DNA of 64,000 bases from Trema orientale (GCA_002914845.1 JXTC01000739.1:31542-95541); one strand, 5' to 3'. Shown: positions 24,183 through 37,566, counted from the stretch's first letter. The notes: generated by a model not told the origin, from the letters alone. Made by a program: numbers and translations.

Positions 24183-24250
24183 TTATAAAAGATAAGCAGC
24201 ACTAGTTTGTATCTTAAGCCATATTTAGTATATGGGATTAGGATTTAGAA

Positions 24251-25262
24251 AAGGATTTTTTTATCCTAATCCCATATTTGATAACTTGGGAATATGATAA
24301 ATAATCCAACCCTAAAATTAATCTCATATGAGTGGGATAAATAACTCCATTGAAAAGTATAAAATTACTAATCATACACTCAAAATCAACGGAATCTACT
24401 TTCATTCCACATTCCAATGCTATTAAGTCATTCTTATACTAGTTGATCCCATATTATAATATATATAACCCTAATCCAATACAAAACTACATTAAATTTA
24501 GAATAACATTGTGCATATTCCAATACAACAATAATTTTATTCAATCCCACGCACAAAAGGTGGCTTTTAATGTGGTATGTGTGATTAGACACATGCCACC
24601 GATTGGAATTTGGAGGAACTTAGTTCCTTCCTGATAACAAATAATAGTAATAAAAAAATAATAATAATAAAAATAAATGAATAAGGAGGAAAAAAAAATA
24701 CAAAGATAAGAATTCCATTTAAAAAACTAAAAAGGAAGAAGTAAAAACTTAATAATATATGTGCTCACAATCATGCTTTGGAAAAAATTTGAGTTTTGAC
24801 TTGGCGGATGCTCGAGTAAATCTAAGCAAGTTGAATTTTTTCTGATGAGTAAATGGTAGGAATACTCGTTTTTAATCAAAAATTTGAAACTTTATTTTAA
24901 AAGTAGTGTTTCTCAGACATTATTTTTATATTGGTGTTACTAGATCTTTTCTTCGAGTCAAAGTAGAAAACCTCTCACACAATGCAACTGATTTCAGCAG
25001 GGGAACTCGTACCGTTTCTCAAAAACAAGTCAATTAAACAGTCAATTTTTTACCATTATAAAGCATTTTTTTTTTTGGGAAATTTTGCATGAACTAAAGA
25101 ATGTAAGATACCCAACTCATGTTTAAAAAAAAAAAAAATCCTACAAATTTAAATATTGATTCAATTGAACGAGGCTGCATCATAATTCATAAATTAAGGT
25201 AGTACATAACTGTCATTTGGTCACATAACATAACAAATAAAGTATAACAACCTTAAATTTTT
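24251..25262. repeat. Intergenic DNA with a segment shared with about 3590-3725
   Basis: From about 24745 to 25040 the sequence resembles the plus-strand segment at about 3590-3725 (shared TTTGAGTTTTGA, TTGGC.GATGCTC and CAGGGGAA words), with an insertion of about 120 bp after 24820. No gene is recognised. Confidence 0.45.
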
Positions 25263-25368
25263 TAGCAATGTTATAAGATATCAATAGTGCTCAGCACTAA
25301 TTATAATTATAATTAACCAATAATAAACTGACACAATATTTAGCATCACAAGTGCTGTAGCATTATTC
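25263..25368. mobile_element. Mutator-like MITE, copy 3, with perfect 9-bp duplication
   Basis: A 106-bp element begins TAGCAATGTTATAAG and ends GCTGTAGCATTATTC, the ends being inverted repeats of the family type. It is flanked by the exact 9-bp direct repeat TAAATTTTT (25254-25262 and 25369-25377), which shows a real insertion of Mutator-like type. It keeps the TGCTCAGCAC word near the left end. Confidence 0.8.
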
Positions 25369-25637
25369 TAAATTTTTAAAGCATATCCCCAGTGCGCATG
25401 CTAAATAAACGCGATCATTTCAGTATTGCAGTTAGATATTATTATTAAATTAATTCTTTTATAAGATGCTTGAACGGAGTATTATTATAAATCAAACCCT
25501 CAATTTTTTAACAAATCGGTTGGGAATAAAAATTCTCACTCTGAATCCCGGTGTCTTTAAATTGCAAGATATTAGTTTATTGTATTTCAATAATGGTGTG
25601 GATGGACACCCGTGTGACTTGTCCCCTCAATATAATT

Positions 25638-25638
<1 letters not shown>

Positions 25639-25678
<40 letters not shown>
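25639..25678. repeat. (GA)n microsatellite downstream of CW14
   Basis: About 20 GA units lie about 90 bp beyond the CW14 stop codon on the minus strand, probably in its 3' untranslated region. The duplicated copy of this region near 4335-4345 has only a short CTCTCTCT, so the run expanded here or shrank there after duplication. Confidence 0.85.
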
Positions 25679-25681
<3 letters not shown>

Positions 25682-25766
25682 CAACTGCCTAGAGATTTAT
25701 GTGAAATTTACTTGATTAATTGTTATTAATTATTGGACCTTACATTGGTTAAGCACCTTTTAAAGT

Positions 25767-28700
25767 TCAGAGGGGCTCTTGATTCAACTCCAGTTGCTGG
25801 TAATTAATGTAGTCAATTTCATTTAATCGTATACAACATAAGACCTGCTCTGGCAACTCTTCAGCTTTGTTCCCCTGCCAAAATATTAGTGAAACACAAC
25901 CTTAAAAACCCCATGTAAGTTGTAACCCAAAATTTAGAATAAAGTTCAAGTTTTTGTCATAGGAAATACTAGCCTGGATAGTGAGGCCAACATCCAAGAC
26001 GCAGAGCTTTAGTCTGTCTAAGAAAGCTTCAAATCCTTTCCTAGAGATGTAACTAAATCTGTGCATATCCAAATCAATCTCCAAGTAATTTTCACCCTGC
26101 ACATGTCCATTTTGATGTCAACTAAAAGAGAGCGAAACATATTCAGCGAAACAGCTTCCGTTGTCCTACAAAAATGCATCAGGGAAAACTCACTAATTTG
26201 ACTAGTTCAAACTCACCAAGTAGAACTTGTGTTGGGGGCGTGACAGTACAGGTTTTTCATTGTAAGCCTGCATAAGCTTCCGTTCTGCCGTGCCCAGTTG
26301 AAGTTGTTCCACATTGACAACACGCCCCAATATTTTCAGCCTTTCCCTAAAGGGTGCAAGAGAATCTACAGGAAAACCTTTGACCTTCTCAACTTCATCA
26401 TCAATCAATCTCTGTTTTCAGAAAAGCATGGTTTAAAAGGCAATAAAAGCGCACACTGTACCCGTAAAAAGCACTCTTTTAATGAAAACCATAAACCAAA
26501 TATAAAGCTCAAAAGGCTCCATCATACCCTGATATTTTCCTGAAAATGAAGAGGAAGTTCCTTAGAGTAGCTGTCAGAGAGCTTGAAGTACAGAACAAAA
26601 CTCATTCCTTCACCATCTGTTTCACCCTGAAAAATTGTAGCTGGATACAACGGTACCTGGAGACCAAGAAAACGGCAGTATCAGTATATCTGAAGAACAA
26701 AACTAGATAGAATAGAAGCAGCTTAATAAGAGGCTCTACCAGGAAAACACGGGGAAAAAAAAAATAGCCGACAAAGTCTACGAGAATAAACATGACAAAC
26801 AACGAGTTATATGAACTCTTGTCTTAGCATAGAGTAGCATGGCTTTCTCTGCCATTCTCATTTGGTTGATTTAGGATTTGTTAGCTAACATTTTAGTTGT
26901 TTCCAGCTATGTGAAATGTCCATAGTAACCAGTTATTAGCACTCTAAATTGTCAAATTGCCAGCGGAGGTTGGTTTTTTATTTTTTATTTTTTGGCTCAG
27001 ACAGGAAAGGAGCTTATTTTTCAGTCTAGTAAAGGTCATGCCTGAATCAGTGGCCAAGTTCTCTCAAAATGTAGACCTCGGCCTCACACACGCATACACA
27101 CACAAACAGTTGTGAAAGAGATACCTGTACATTTACAACAAGGATAGAAGGGAGTTCTCCTGAAGAATTAATTACAGGGAGTTTCACAAATCGAGCAATA
27201 TGATCTATCTTTCGTGGAGACAAGAAAACATCTACTCCAAATGGATAATATGCAGCATAATTGGGAGCAAATTCTTTCTTCTTGTCACTGCACATCATTT
27301 TTTAAGAGAAATAATTCATTAGATGGAAAACAGATTCAAAAATAAAGATTAACCATGCAAAACTCAATTGTATTTGATATGTATATAATGCAGTGACAGA
27401 TATGTATACAATGTAGTTACAGCCTATGTTAATCTCAATTAGTTTAACACCAGATACATTTATGTATGTGCATGTAACCGAGGTAGGCATATTAACAAGT
27501 AAAAGGAAACATAAGTACGTATTTTTTAATATCCATAGCACACATACATGAATATAAACATAGCCATTGACATAAAATAAAGCACTACCCTCTCAAGTCT
27601 TACCGGAAGTAATTCACTCCCCGAACTTTAAATGTACTTGGCTCAATAGGGGACCAACTGTCTAGGATTTTCTTTTCTATCGGACAGAAAGGTACTTGAG
27701 AACCAGCCATCGGTCGTTGCAGAAGCATCTTTGAGGACACTGAAATTGCAAATAGAAAGGAATAGCTAAAGGAACAAACTTACTAAACCAAGAAAAAAGA
27801 AATGAAGGGATTAAATTTGCATATAGTTACAGGGCCAGAAGAACCCATGACTGTAATTAGATGTTACCATCGAATATTTCCATATACAAATATGACAAAT
27901 TGTAGAAGGCTTTGAAGAGATGCTAAAAATTGCTCAGCTAAGTAGCCGATGGTAATATCTTGTGAATAGAGATCGAAATATATGCTCTAAGAGAAGCAAA
28001 AGAGTACTATCTGATGCAAGAAAATATACTTACGCTGGTAATGATGGTTGGATTATCCTACAGTGCTAAGATTACTTTTTGTACCAAAATGAAATGAAAA
28101 TATTAAAAGTAGAATGCTATAAAAGTACATACATAGAGCAGAACTAGCATGGCATTCTTTCCATTTGAAAGAAAGTTTCAGGGGTGCCTTTTTCCTTGCA
28201 CTCGGTGGACTGGAACTTAATGATCTTCTTTTTTCAACTGAAGGCACCGTAGAAGCAAGACAAGGCAAGCAGGTACTTGGAAGAATTCCACAGTTATCCA
28301 TTATTCCTTCCTCCTTGCATGAATTTTCGTCCACAGAAGAGGAAATTTCATCTAGGAACACTGGATAATTTGCTTCATTTGTAGAAGGTCCATCACATTT
28401 AGATTGGGAATTCGCATCATCTGAACTCATGACCTGAAAAGTAGAGTTCTGAGCAACTTCACTGACAGAGTTGCGTGCAGAATTCCCCGATACCGACAGA
28501 CCTTCGGACCCATTAAGAGATAACGCATCTGCACAAATCAATATTGTTAACACAAACGCAGATTTCATAGTTAATCAAATAAATGGAAACACGTATGTGA
28601 CTGACTGAAAACAACTCCAAAATCCTACCATCCTGAACACTTTGGTAATCTTCATCGCAGTCAGAATCGAATGCGGCAACGGAATCAAACCATGCATCTT

Positions 28701-29550
28701 CAACACTTCCTGCTAATGCCATTACATTGCAAAAACTGTTAGTGGTAAGGCCATAATAAGAAGTTCAGTCACATGTACCACTTACTTTGAAAAGTTCAGA
28801 TGTCTGATAAGAAAATTTTGTCAAAGCTAGACTAGTACATCATAGAGGAGTGAAAACAATAAAGATCACCAGGATATTTTGGACATAAAAACTCACCGCA
28901 GTGTGCTTTGATCAAACAACCAACAGCCTGGCCTACTATTGTAAAAAGGATTTCCAATTCTCTTCTCATAAGAATTACTGTACATTTTTCATGCTAAGAG
29001 ATTAACCACCTTAAAAAGCGTTCATGAAAGCAGAAATCCAACACACACACACGCATATATTTGTTTATACATTTTGTATATATACCCAACAACAAAACGA
29101 TCTAAAATCCACCAAAATATCCAAAAGGGTCTACGACTCTACTTCTCTTATAATGACTATATATATAGGAGGGGGAAAAAAAACTTAAACACTAGAACCC
29201 ACCAAAATTCAACCAAAACCCAGAAACCCAAAAACGAAATTGAGTTGAATTAAACTTGCAATATCTTATTTCTCTCTATGAATCCCACTAAGAACACCAT
29301 TTCAGAAACAGAGAGAAAGAGACTAAAATATATTAATTAAAAAACAAAATGTACCTTGAAAAGTTGGGTTGGTGAAGGTGGAGCGATCAGCTGTGGCGGA
29401 CCTATCAGCTTTGTCCGATGAGGCCTCAGACAAGCGAGACGAGACTCTTCCCTTGAGACCTCTTCTCCTCCTCCTACGACCGGTCGTCTTCTTAGACGAC
29501 CTTAATCCCCCTCCCACGCACCCCTGAGGCGTTGAAACACACGCTCCCAT
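25767..29550 (-). CDS. CW14-type DUF1336 (EDR2_C domain) protein, myristoylated
   Basis: Nine exons join in phase to 508 aa: 29355-29550, 28629-28709, 28133-28528, 27604-27739, 27125-27287, 26528-26656, 26217-26411, 25974-26096 and 25767-25874. The start MGACVS carries a glycine-2 myristoylation signal with cysteine-4, so membrane anchoring is likely; a basic run ([12 protein letters not shown]) follows. Residues 85-92 (DEDYQSVQ) and the serine-rich exon 3 lead into the EDR2_C/DUF1336 domain (about 240-480), with [44 protein letters not shown] and [19 protein letters not shown]. The match is to Arabidopsis At1g10410 and At1g59650 (CW14), whose biochemical role is not established; relatives such as EDR2 negatively regulate defence. 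Intron 8 uses a GC donor (CAG|GCTAGT), and exon 2 has a tandem acceptor (TAGCAG). A partial copy lies at 3993. Confidence 0.94.
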
Positions 29551-32500
29551 CTCTCTATCTCTCTCTCTCTCTGTTTCTCTCTCCTCTCTATATCAGAGCC
29601 TGATCATCATCCCCGTCTGTAACAACATCTTCAACATAATTCTAGAGAGAGAAAGAGAGAGACCAAAGGCAGAGAGTTTAATGTACCGATGATTTTGTTT
29701 TCCTCTGTAATTGTCTTATGTATTATTTGCCTCTCTCTCAAACGCGAAGTCCTCTTTTTTTCTTTTTTTTATTGTCTGGTTTTTATAATTTAGATAACAA
29801 AAATAAATAAATAAAATAAAATGACGGGCTAAAGGCAAAGATGTTGTGGAGGCGGAAGGCGGCCACCAGCAGTGGAGAGACGAGACGGGGCGAAAATATG
29901 AAAAGGGGCCCACGTAAGGCTAAATGATTTGCCACGTGGCATAACATGGCGTACGCAAGCGTGTGGGCAGTCTGGCTGGACTGGGCTTCCACGGCCCTGA
30001 AAAAATTTGGTGATGTTACCACTTGGGTATTGGAATTTAATTATTTTTATTTTGTTGAAAAATAAAAATATTTTTAAGAAAAATTGAACTTTTGCCTTTT
30101 TGGTGATGTTGTTTGTAGTAGTAAATTAGTAATTGTTATTTTTATGATGGTGGTGGTGTTCAGAGTTGGCGTTTAGCTGATTTTTTTTTTTTGAAAAGAA
30201 AAAAAAAATTGTACCAAAAATATGGGAACATATTATTAATTGCAGTACGTCTGTATTTATGTATGTATGTATGTTTATGCACTGTACTGTTGTTTTTCTA
30301 TACCATTCCACCTTTGTAATTTTGCATGGTCTGTCCAAATTTTGTCATAAAGAAAAGGCCCTGTGCTACTGTTTCCCATTGTCCTTTTCTTCTTTGAAAA
30401 AGAAAATTCGGTTGTTACAATGAGGTCGGCTAATTCTTCACTGTTACGTTGTTTTGACGCTCGAATATAATATTATTTATTTTTTGGGGTATGAAAGAAT
30501 ATGTGATGTGTTTAGTTAATAGAGCAATTTTAGCTATGAAAGTGATCACTAATTGAGTTTTTCTTTTAGGAAAAAAATAATTACAAAGATTTAGAGGTTT
30601 ATCCTATAATTTTATGATTATCACCATAGTTAAATTGCAGTGTAATTTTTTTAATTATATTAAGAGAAAGGGTAAACTAATTAAAGAACCAAAAAGATAA
30701 AAAGAAAACTAGCAAATTTAGGCTACTTTGGATAGGAGAGATTTGCGGGAGGATGGAGGGAGAGGTAAAATACCTTGTTTAGTAAGAGGGATTAGGCGAA
30801 AGAGAGGAGAAATAGAGGAATGAGCTCTCTCTTGTGGCTCACCATTATGAATCCTTCCTCCCGGCCACCATTAATGGGAAGATTCAATTATTTCTTTATT
30901 TTTTGGGATATTATCGCTTTTATATTATGTATTTTGATACTTTGTTCAAATTATACCTTGTGTTTTGGTTGTTATTAATATTGATCTTTAGATTAGAAAT
31001 ATGTTATAAATTTATGTCCTGATATCAATTTAGAGCAATTAATTTACCAAGTTCCTGTTTAAAAAATTGAAAATAAATCATATAAAACTGATTCAATAAG
31101 TTTATTAAATCATCTTAATAAATTAAATGCTCTAAATTAATGTGAGAGTATAAATTTATAACAGATTTCAAATATAAGGATTAATTTAATAATAACTAAA
31201 ACAGAATGTATAAACCAAATAAAATATCAAAATACATGGTATAAAAATGCTACTATACCTTTTTTTTTTATGTAAAATGAGAAAAGTGTCATTTAAAAAA
31301 AAAATTAAAAAAATGATGAAATGGATAATATAATAATTTTATAAATTAATATCATTAGAAGGGGTGTAAGTGGGTCTATGGCTCCCACTTAGCTTTTTTT
31401 TTCGTTTAAAATTATATATAAAGTAATTTCTCTTTTTACTATTTGCCCCATTAAAAAAATAGTTTGACAATTTTATTCCCATTTTGAGATGTTAATTCAC
31501 TCTTAGAATCGCACAAATAAAACTATTCCCTTTCATTTAATTTTCAAAACAAACATTGAGAATAAATAGAATTTGAAAAGACTTTTCATTTTTTTTACAA
31601 GTATTCCAAAATTTTTTCTTCTATGATAGTGTTTAAATAAAGATAAATATCTCTTCAAAAAAATAAACAAAAACAAATATAATTTAGATGATTTTTTTCA
31701 ATATACATTCTGCTTTATTATTATTTAGAATATTTTTCTGAAGTTTTAAAATTGCTTTACATTTAAAAAATCATCTAAATGTAAAAGCTATTTTTTACAT
31801 TTAAAAAAATTGCTTTACCTTGTAAAAAAATTAATAAGTAAACTACTTTACGCCCACTACTATTTTCTACTAAACATAGCGTTAAGGTGACGTTGCTTTT
31901 TATTTATTTTTTATTTTTAATTTCTAATTGGATGTTTGTTTTTTCGTCTATGACTCTATGTTGGTCGCTTGGAAACTTTATGGTGATGGTTGATACGACG
32001 TACATAAGGCTTACGTGAAATAGATTTCACCAAACTCCACCTAAACAGAACCGTGTGTTTCAGTTTTGGGCTTTGACTTTTGGCCACCATATATATATAA
32101 CAACAATAATGGGATGGCGTTGGTGAAGGGCTCCCTAGATTTTGTTCTCTTCTCTTCTGTCCTGTTCACACGCTCTTACGTTACCCGTGAATGTGATTTC
32201 GTCAATCCTTTTTTGTTAAGAGATATTTTTATTTTTATTTTCCGAGTACTAAAGAGTTAGCCAAAAAGGGGGAAAAAAAAAAGAAAATCGTTAAAGATTT
32301 TATAATTAGTGGAAAGAATTAAGTAGCTCAAAGGCTTTACGGATTTTTATTTATTTTTTATTTCCTGTTTTCTTTCATTTAATTGATTTGCTTGGACAAC
32401 GCCTAAGGAACCTAAAAGAATCATAGTGGAAAGAAAGTACATAGAGAAAAAGATAATTTAGAACCCTAATTATAAGCATAATCGTCAATTTTTTTTATTG

Positions 32501-34372
32501 CCTTTTTAGGATGATATATATATATATATAACACGATTTTCAGCCTTTTAGAGAAAAAAATCCACAATCTTTTTATTAATATCAAATAAAACATCATCAA
32601 ATCATTCAAATAGACAGAAAAAATTAAAGTTTAAAATTGTTAAAGACATACTTTTATTCTTTAAAATTGTCAATTGACATCTACAATAATAGTTAGAAAG
32701 TAACCATTTAGACTGAAAAATGATCTATAATCTGTCAGAAATCCAAATACAATAGCTTTCAAACACACAAAAATTTGTTTTTTGAATTTTGTTAACTAAT
32801 TTCAAAAGTTAAAATATTCAATTTAAACAATTTTAATTCTAATTTTGGTTGTATACGTGGATTCAGTGAGATTTGATAGAAAAACATAAATAAAAAATTT
32901 TATTTGATATTAGTAAAAAAAAATTAGGTTTTTTTTTTTTTTTCAAAAATGCAAACGTAGTGAGTCTTTTGTGATATTATCTCTTTTTGCTTTTTTTTTT
33001 CCCCAATATAGATTAGTGTTGGCTGACCTTTATAATTAAGTGATTTCTAATATTGGGCTAAGCTAAACTTCTTAAGTTATTGGCAGAGTAAAGATCATAA
33101 ATAGTCATGTCCTATTCTCTAATTTTTCTTATTCAGCAAAAAAAAAAAAGAAAAAATCTCTAATTTTTCTTATTTTGGGAACATAATTCAGTAAAAAAAC
33201 AAAAAAACGGACCCATAAATATGGATATAAACTCAGGTACAGCTATAAATGTTTGACAGACCAATAGCTCCATATGTGGTGTACATGAATTTGACAGGGC
33301 CCCAAGTCTACAGCATGTGGAGTACAAAATTGGGATCCCCTCTATCCAAGAGGCAATCATAAAAACTTGTAAAATTTCACCCATGAAAACATTAGTCAAA
33401 GCTCGCCCACGAGGAGAAAGGTCATGACTGGCATGGATAGTAACAGCTATCCAAGTTCAACAAAACCGACGTTGGGACACCTATGGGTTGGGGAATCCCA
33501 CGCCCTTAAATGCCGCCACTGCCACATCTATTTCAATGAGTATTTTGCCTTTAAAACCGAGTGCTATGATTAGAGGGACCCATTCTTGTGCTTTTTTCAT
33601 TTTTTATGAAATGCCAGTAATGCCCTTTGTAATTTGGTATACTAATTGGTAATTTTGCCAATTCAAAGATCCCAGGCCCTAAACTTTGATTGCCATGATG
33701 TTTTATGAGGTTAATCGCATGTGATTCAATGCTCAATCATACCTCCATTGGAATCAATTAAACAATGACAAGAAAAATTAGAAGAACACAATACCATAAT
33801 TAAAAGTAATTAATTAATGTCGAAATTGCTTAAGATGTCGTATTTTAAATGTCATGATTATTCTAACTCGCTAAAAGAAGGAAAACATAATGCCATAATT
33901 AAAAGTAATTAATTGATGTCGAAATTGCTTAAATGTCATGATTATTCTAACTCGCTAAAAGAAGGAAAAGAGATAATCAAGTTGCAAATAGGAAATTCCC
34001 GTTAACAAGTCATATTTAGTGTTCAAGCAAAAAAAAAAAAAAAAAATGTCATATTCAGTGGAAGGCCAACAACCAATGGAAGATACCCAAAGCATCACAG
34101 TCAATAGACTCAATACCGACCGGTGCAAGTAATTCACATCAAACAGTTTTACTATGAATGATATACTATCGTACAAATTGGGAGAAACAGAAACTAATTT
34201 TGGTGGTACCTGGATCCGACTTGGTCTGACTGAGGAAAATATCTATTTTACACGAATCTTTAAATAATTGATCAAGGGGGGTCTATGGCTATATCAGCTT
34301 GAAATATTTAAGTCAGATTCGTCAAGACTGTTTTGTCTTAATATGGAATTTGACATTTAACAAATTAATTAT
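29551..34372. other. CW14 upstream region and long intergenic stretch
   Basis: Next to the CW14 start lies a CT/GA-rich run (29551-29680) that is probably 5' untranslated leader. The remainder has no recognised exon. At about 30715-30830 there is a possible half of a Tourist-like element (GGCTACTTTGGATAGGAG). At 32555-32920 TTATTAATATCAAATAAAA and TTTTATTTGATATTAGTAAA form an inverted pair, perhaps a decayed foldback. At 33794-33970 a unit of about 99 bp (CCATAATTAAAAGTAATTAA onward) is duplicated in tandem. Confidence 0.5.
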
Positions 34373-35351
34373 ATGTTAATGCACCATTGGTCCCAACCTA
34401 TTATCACTTTGGCATATTAATTTTCAACCTATTTTTTGTGGTATTTAAGTACTAAATATTTCTTTTTTTGACACCATTGGTCCTTTTAGTATATTCCATA
34501 TAAGATTCTGATAAAATTTATTTGAATGAGAGAATTTTTACACCATTGATCTCGATTTTTCAATTATTTAATAATTTGGTCCCTAATTTTTTTTATATTC
34601 ATATTTCTAATTAACAATATTGCATCTGTCAATCTTTCAGAAAATTAAAATTCAAAGATGGAAGTTCATTTACAAACTAAATTCAAAAAAAAAAAAATTA
34701 TACTTATAAACCTTAGTTTATGTCAAACTATAGTAACTTTATGAACAAAAAATAATTATCTTACCATTTTTAAAACTAAAAAAATTTCACATGCACGCTT
34801 TTACACTAGTCAAATTTGACTGAAAATTTAATTTACTAAATCCATTAAATATTCATGTAATTATGAATGGTTATTCTAAAAAATTAATTAACAATTTGCA
34901 GCAAATAAGCCTGAAAAGTTTTATAATTTTCCATTAAATGTTTATTTCTTTATGTAATTACATCTATTAATCTTTTGAAAAATTAATTTTTTAGAATTTT
35001 AATTTTCAGAAAAATTAATTTTTTAGAATTTTAATTTTCTGAAAAATTGGCAGATGCAACATTGTTAATCAGAAATATGAATACAAAAAAAATGGGAACC
35101 AAATTGTTAAACAATTAAAAAATCAAGATTAATGGTGCAAAATTTCTCTCATTCAAATAAATTTTAACGAAATCTTATATAGAATATGTCAAAAAGACTA
35201 ATAATGCCAAAAAAGAGAAGCGTTTAGTACTTAAATGCCACAAAAAAAGAATTGAGGACTAATATACCAAAATGATAATAGGTTGGACAAAAAAAAAATT
35301 AGGACTAATATACTAAAATGGTAATAAGTTAAGGACTAGTGACATTAACCC
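34373..35351. mobile_element. Foldback Mutator-like element with 9-bp target duplication
   Basis: The left arm starts ATGTTAATGCACCATTGGTCC and the right arm ends GGACTAGTGACATTAACCC. The arms pair over several hundred bases: TTTACACCATTGATCTCGAT pairs with ATCAAGATTAATGGTGCAAA, and AACAATATTGCATCTGTCA pairs with GCAGATGCAACATTGTTA. The flanks carry the exact 9-mer ATTAATTAT (34364-34372 and 35352-35360). Length is 979 bp with no coding capacity. It resembles the element at 6490-7463 in its start (GGTTAATGTCAC against GGGTTAACATCAC) and size. Confidence 0.78.
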
Positions 35352-35360
35352 ATTAATTAT

Positions 35361-37566
35361 CGTTATTTCTTCTGCACACTACTCCGAAAGCAGCTTTTAA
35401 ATGCAATTTATTAGTAGGTGATTTTTTGTAATTTATCAAAAAAATTTACAAAAATAAAGAAAGAAACAAGAGTCGGCGGCTCGGCGATTGCTTTAATTTA
35501 AACGAGCCAAGTTTGCAAGTAGGTGTCTAGGTCTATCATTTGGTTTAGAAATTTATTGTTAGAGTGCCTTTTACTCAAAATGCCACGGTTGATCTACCGG
35601 CTTTGTGGTTACATAAATATGAAGCTCCAGATTTCAAGTAACAATAATTAAGAATATGAGATTTAAGAGTATTAGGCGAAAAAAAAAAGGCAAAATCATA
35701 TATTTATATATATATGGACTTCAATCTAGTAGGTTTTTTTTTTACTGACTAATGAAAATTTATCATGCACATTTTTTACAGTAAAAGATTAGAGAGAAAT
35801 AACATTAATGATGTACGTTTTTGCATGCACCACATTATAACCATTAGATCACTATTAGATGATGATCCAATGGCTAAACAAAAATACCTACACATAAGTA
35901 AAAAAAAAAATATCTATTGGATTGGCAACCTATATATACATAAAAGTAAATAGTATTGGCCAAAACAAAGGTAAAAATAATTGAAAGAGTAACTAAGTTC
36001 CTAGTTCCTCCAACAAAGATACAGTAACATTACAAATTAGAGAGGGAAATTTGAGACACCTATTGAATTAGATTTGCTTCCTCCACGTACTCTTAACTAA
36101 TTCAATTTATTTCAATAATTATACATGCATTTGCCTGTGAAATTAGTGGCAATACACGTCAATCAATTAGTAGAGTTCTCAAATATTATGAACTAACTCA
36201 TGAACAATGAATGGGGTCCAAAAGTTTTAATGTACCTTTATGGACAAACATGCCTTAATGGACAGAAAGATATATGAACTTCTTTCAGCTTTTGTCTTAT
36301 AGATACTGTAATTTGGAAAAGAAATGCCCATTCATAATAAACATCAATTTAAATTTCACAACCACCAGCAACGTTTTTAATGCTTCCCACCAATTTTTAT
36401 GTCATACCTTTTAACATCTCCTACTTTTTTTCACAATCGATCTATTACTCTATAAACCGTAGTTTCTTGGTTCTACACCACTTTAATGGGAGTGGGACTT
36501 TAATCTTGAATGTTTTTGTCCACGTCCAGAAAGATAAGCTAATAAGATTTCATAGATCATGGATGTGTGAATACAACGACAATGCATAAATTATGGTCGG
36601 CCACGTTAGTTTTTCTTTCATGGGCAATGGGCATTTCCCGGGTCAGGGGCCATTAAATGTCATCTAAAGAAGTGGTTGACTCACGTGCCGTCAAGGTAAA
36701 GCTGCACGCCAACCTAGCTTCTACTTCGGTTTTGGCATCCAAAAAAATGTTCACAACCTAAATCTTCGTTCTTAAAAATATTTTGCTTGCTTTCAAAAAA
36801 AAAAAATTATTTTGCTCAAAAAACCTAAGCTTATACTAATTAAGTCTACGATCATGAACTTGTACTTGGTCAGTAGAATGATGCATGTCCAGCAATTCGG
36901 CTAGAAAATCAGCCTGAAATTGAGTCTCTTATGTAATCAGCAAAAAAAATGGTCCAAGCAAATCATTGTGATTCTGTGTCCAGTTGTCCACATTACACAT
37001 CCAAACACTACGCCCCAAGAGAACTGGGGCAGTTTTCTTTACACGTTAAGACAGTAACACAATCAATGGTACTTTTTAGAACAGTCTGAACTCTCTAAAA
37101 ATTGATTGGGTTGGCAGGCTTGGCAGTTTTCCCAACAAATTTTGAACTCATCTGGCTGACTTATACGAAAAATACCAAAGCGGCGATGAACACAAAGCTT
37201 TGTGGGTAGGAATAAATTATGACAAAAAAGGTGGGCTCAAGTCGCGTTGGCCCAACCCAGTTTACATCCAATATTGAATTGGCATTCAAATGTCCACGTT
37301 TTTTAAACCAGTTTACAAGAATCACAAGATTTTAACTTCTTTTATGAAAAATTGATTGATAATCTCATAGAAAATTAGAGCTAAGTCCAGGTAGATTTGA
37401 TATTGCCAATGACTTTTACTAGAAAACAAGAAAAACCACTCAAAGCCGAAATACCCTAAACATCATGGACCAATGTCCAACTTCATATATACAAGCTACT
37501 AGAATTCAAGATTACTCTTTAAGGACACTTAAAAGATGACAGCTGTCTTAGTTAAAATGAGCCAGT
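35361..37566. other. Intergenic DNA 3' of the coiled-coil gene
   Basis: No exon recognised. The 35690-35945 part is a repeat listed separately. The last stretch probably includes the 3' untranslated region of the coiled-coil gene. Confidence 0.4.
35690..35945. mobile_element. Short AT-rich MITE, related to the one near 54280
   Basis: The left end reads TATATGGACTTCAATCTAGTAGGTTTTTTTTTTAC and the right end is approximately its reverse complement (AAAAAATATCTATTGGATTGGCAACCTATATA). A second copy at about 54275-54545 has matching ends (CACCGATTCAGTAGGTATTTTTTTTTTACC and GGTAAAAAAAATAATTATTAGATTGGGAACCATATA). Both contain ATAACCATTAGATCA or ATAACCGTTAGATCA and a CATTAATGATG or CATTAAATAATG word. 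The flanks are TA repeats, so a target duplication cannot be read. Boundaries are approximate. Confidence 0.6.

Larger units (their letters stand above)
23747..24250. repeat. Tandem duplication of a MITE with its flanks
   Basis: The block TTACTATTGATTAGTAAA starts at 23747 and again at 23971, 224 bp apart. Each copy is followed by a TATATAAA word, a Mutator-like MITE (23781 and 24006), then CTTATATAAAAGATAA or CTTATAAAAGATAA, and further on by ATTAGGATTT (23951 and about 24238). The whole unit, element plus flanks, was therefore duplicated after the MITE inserted. The copies have since diverged, and the first MITE has lost part of its right arm. Confidence 0.7.
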
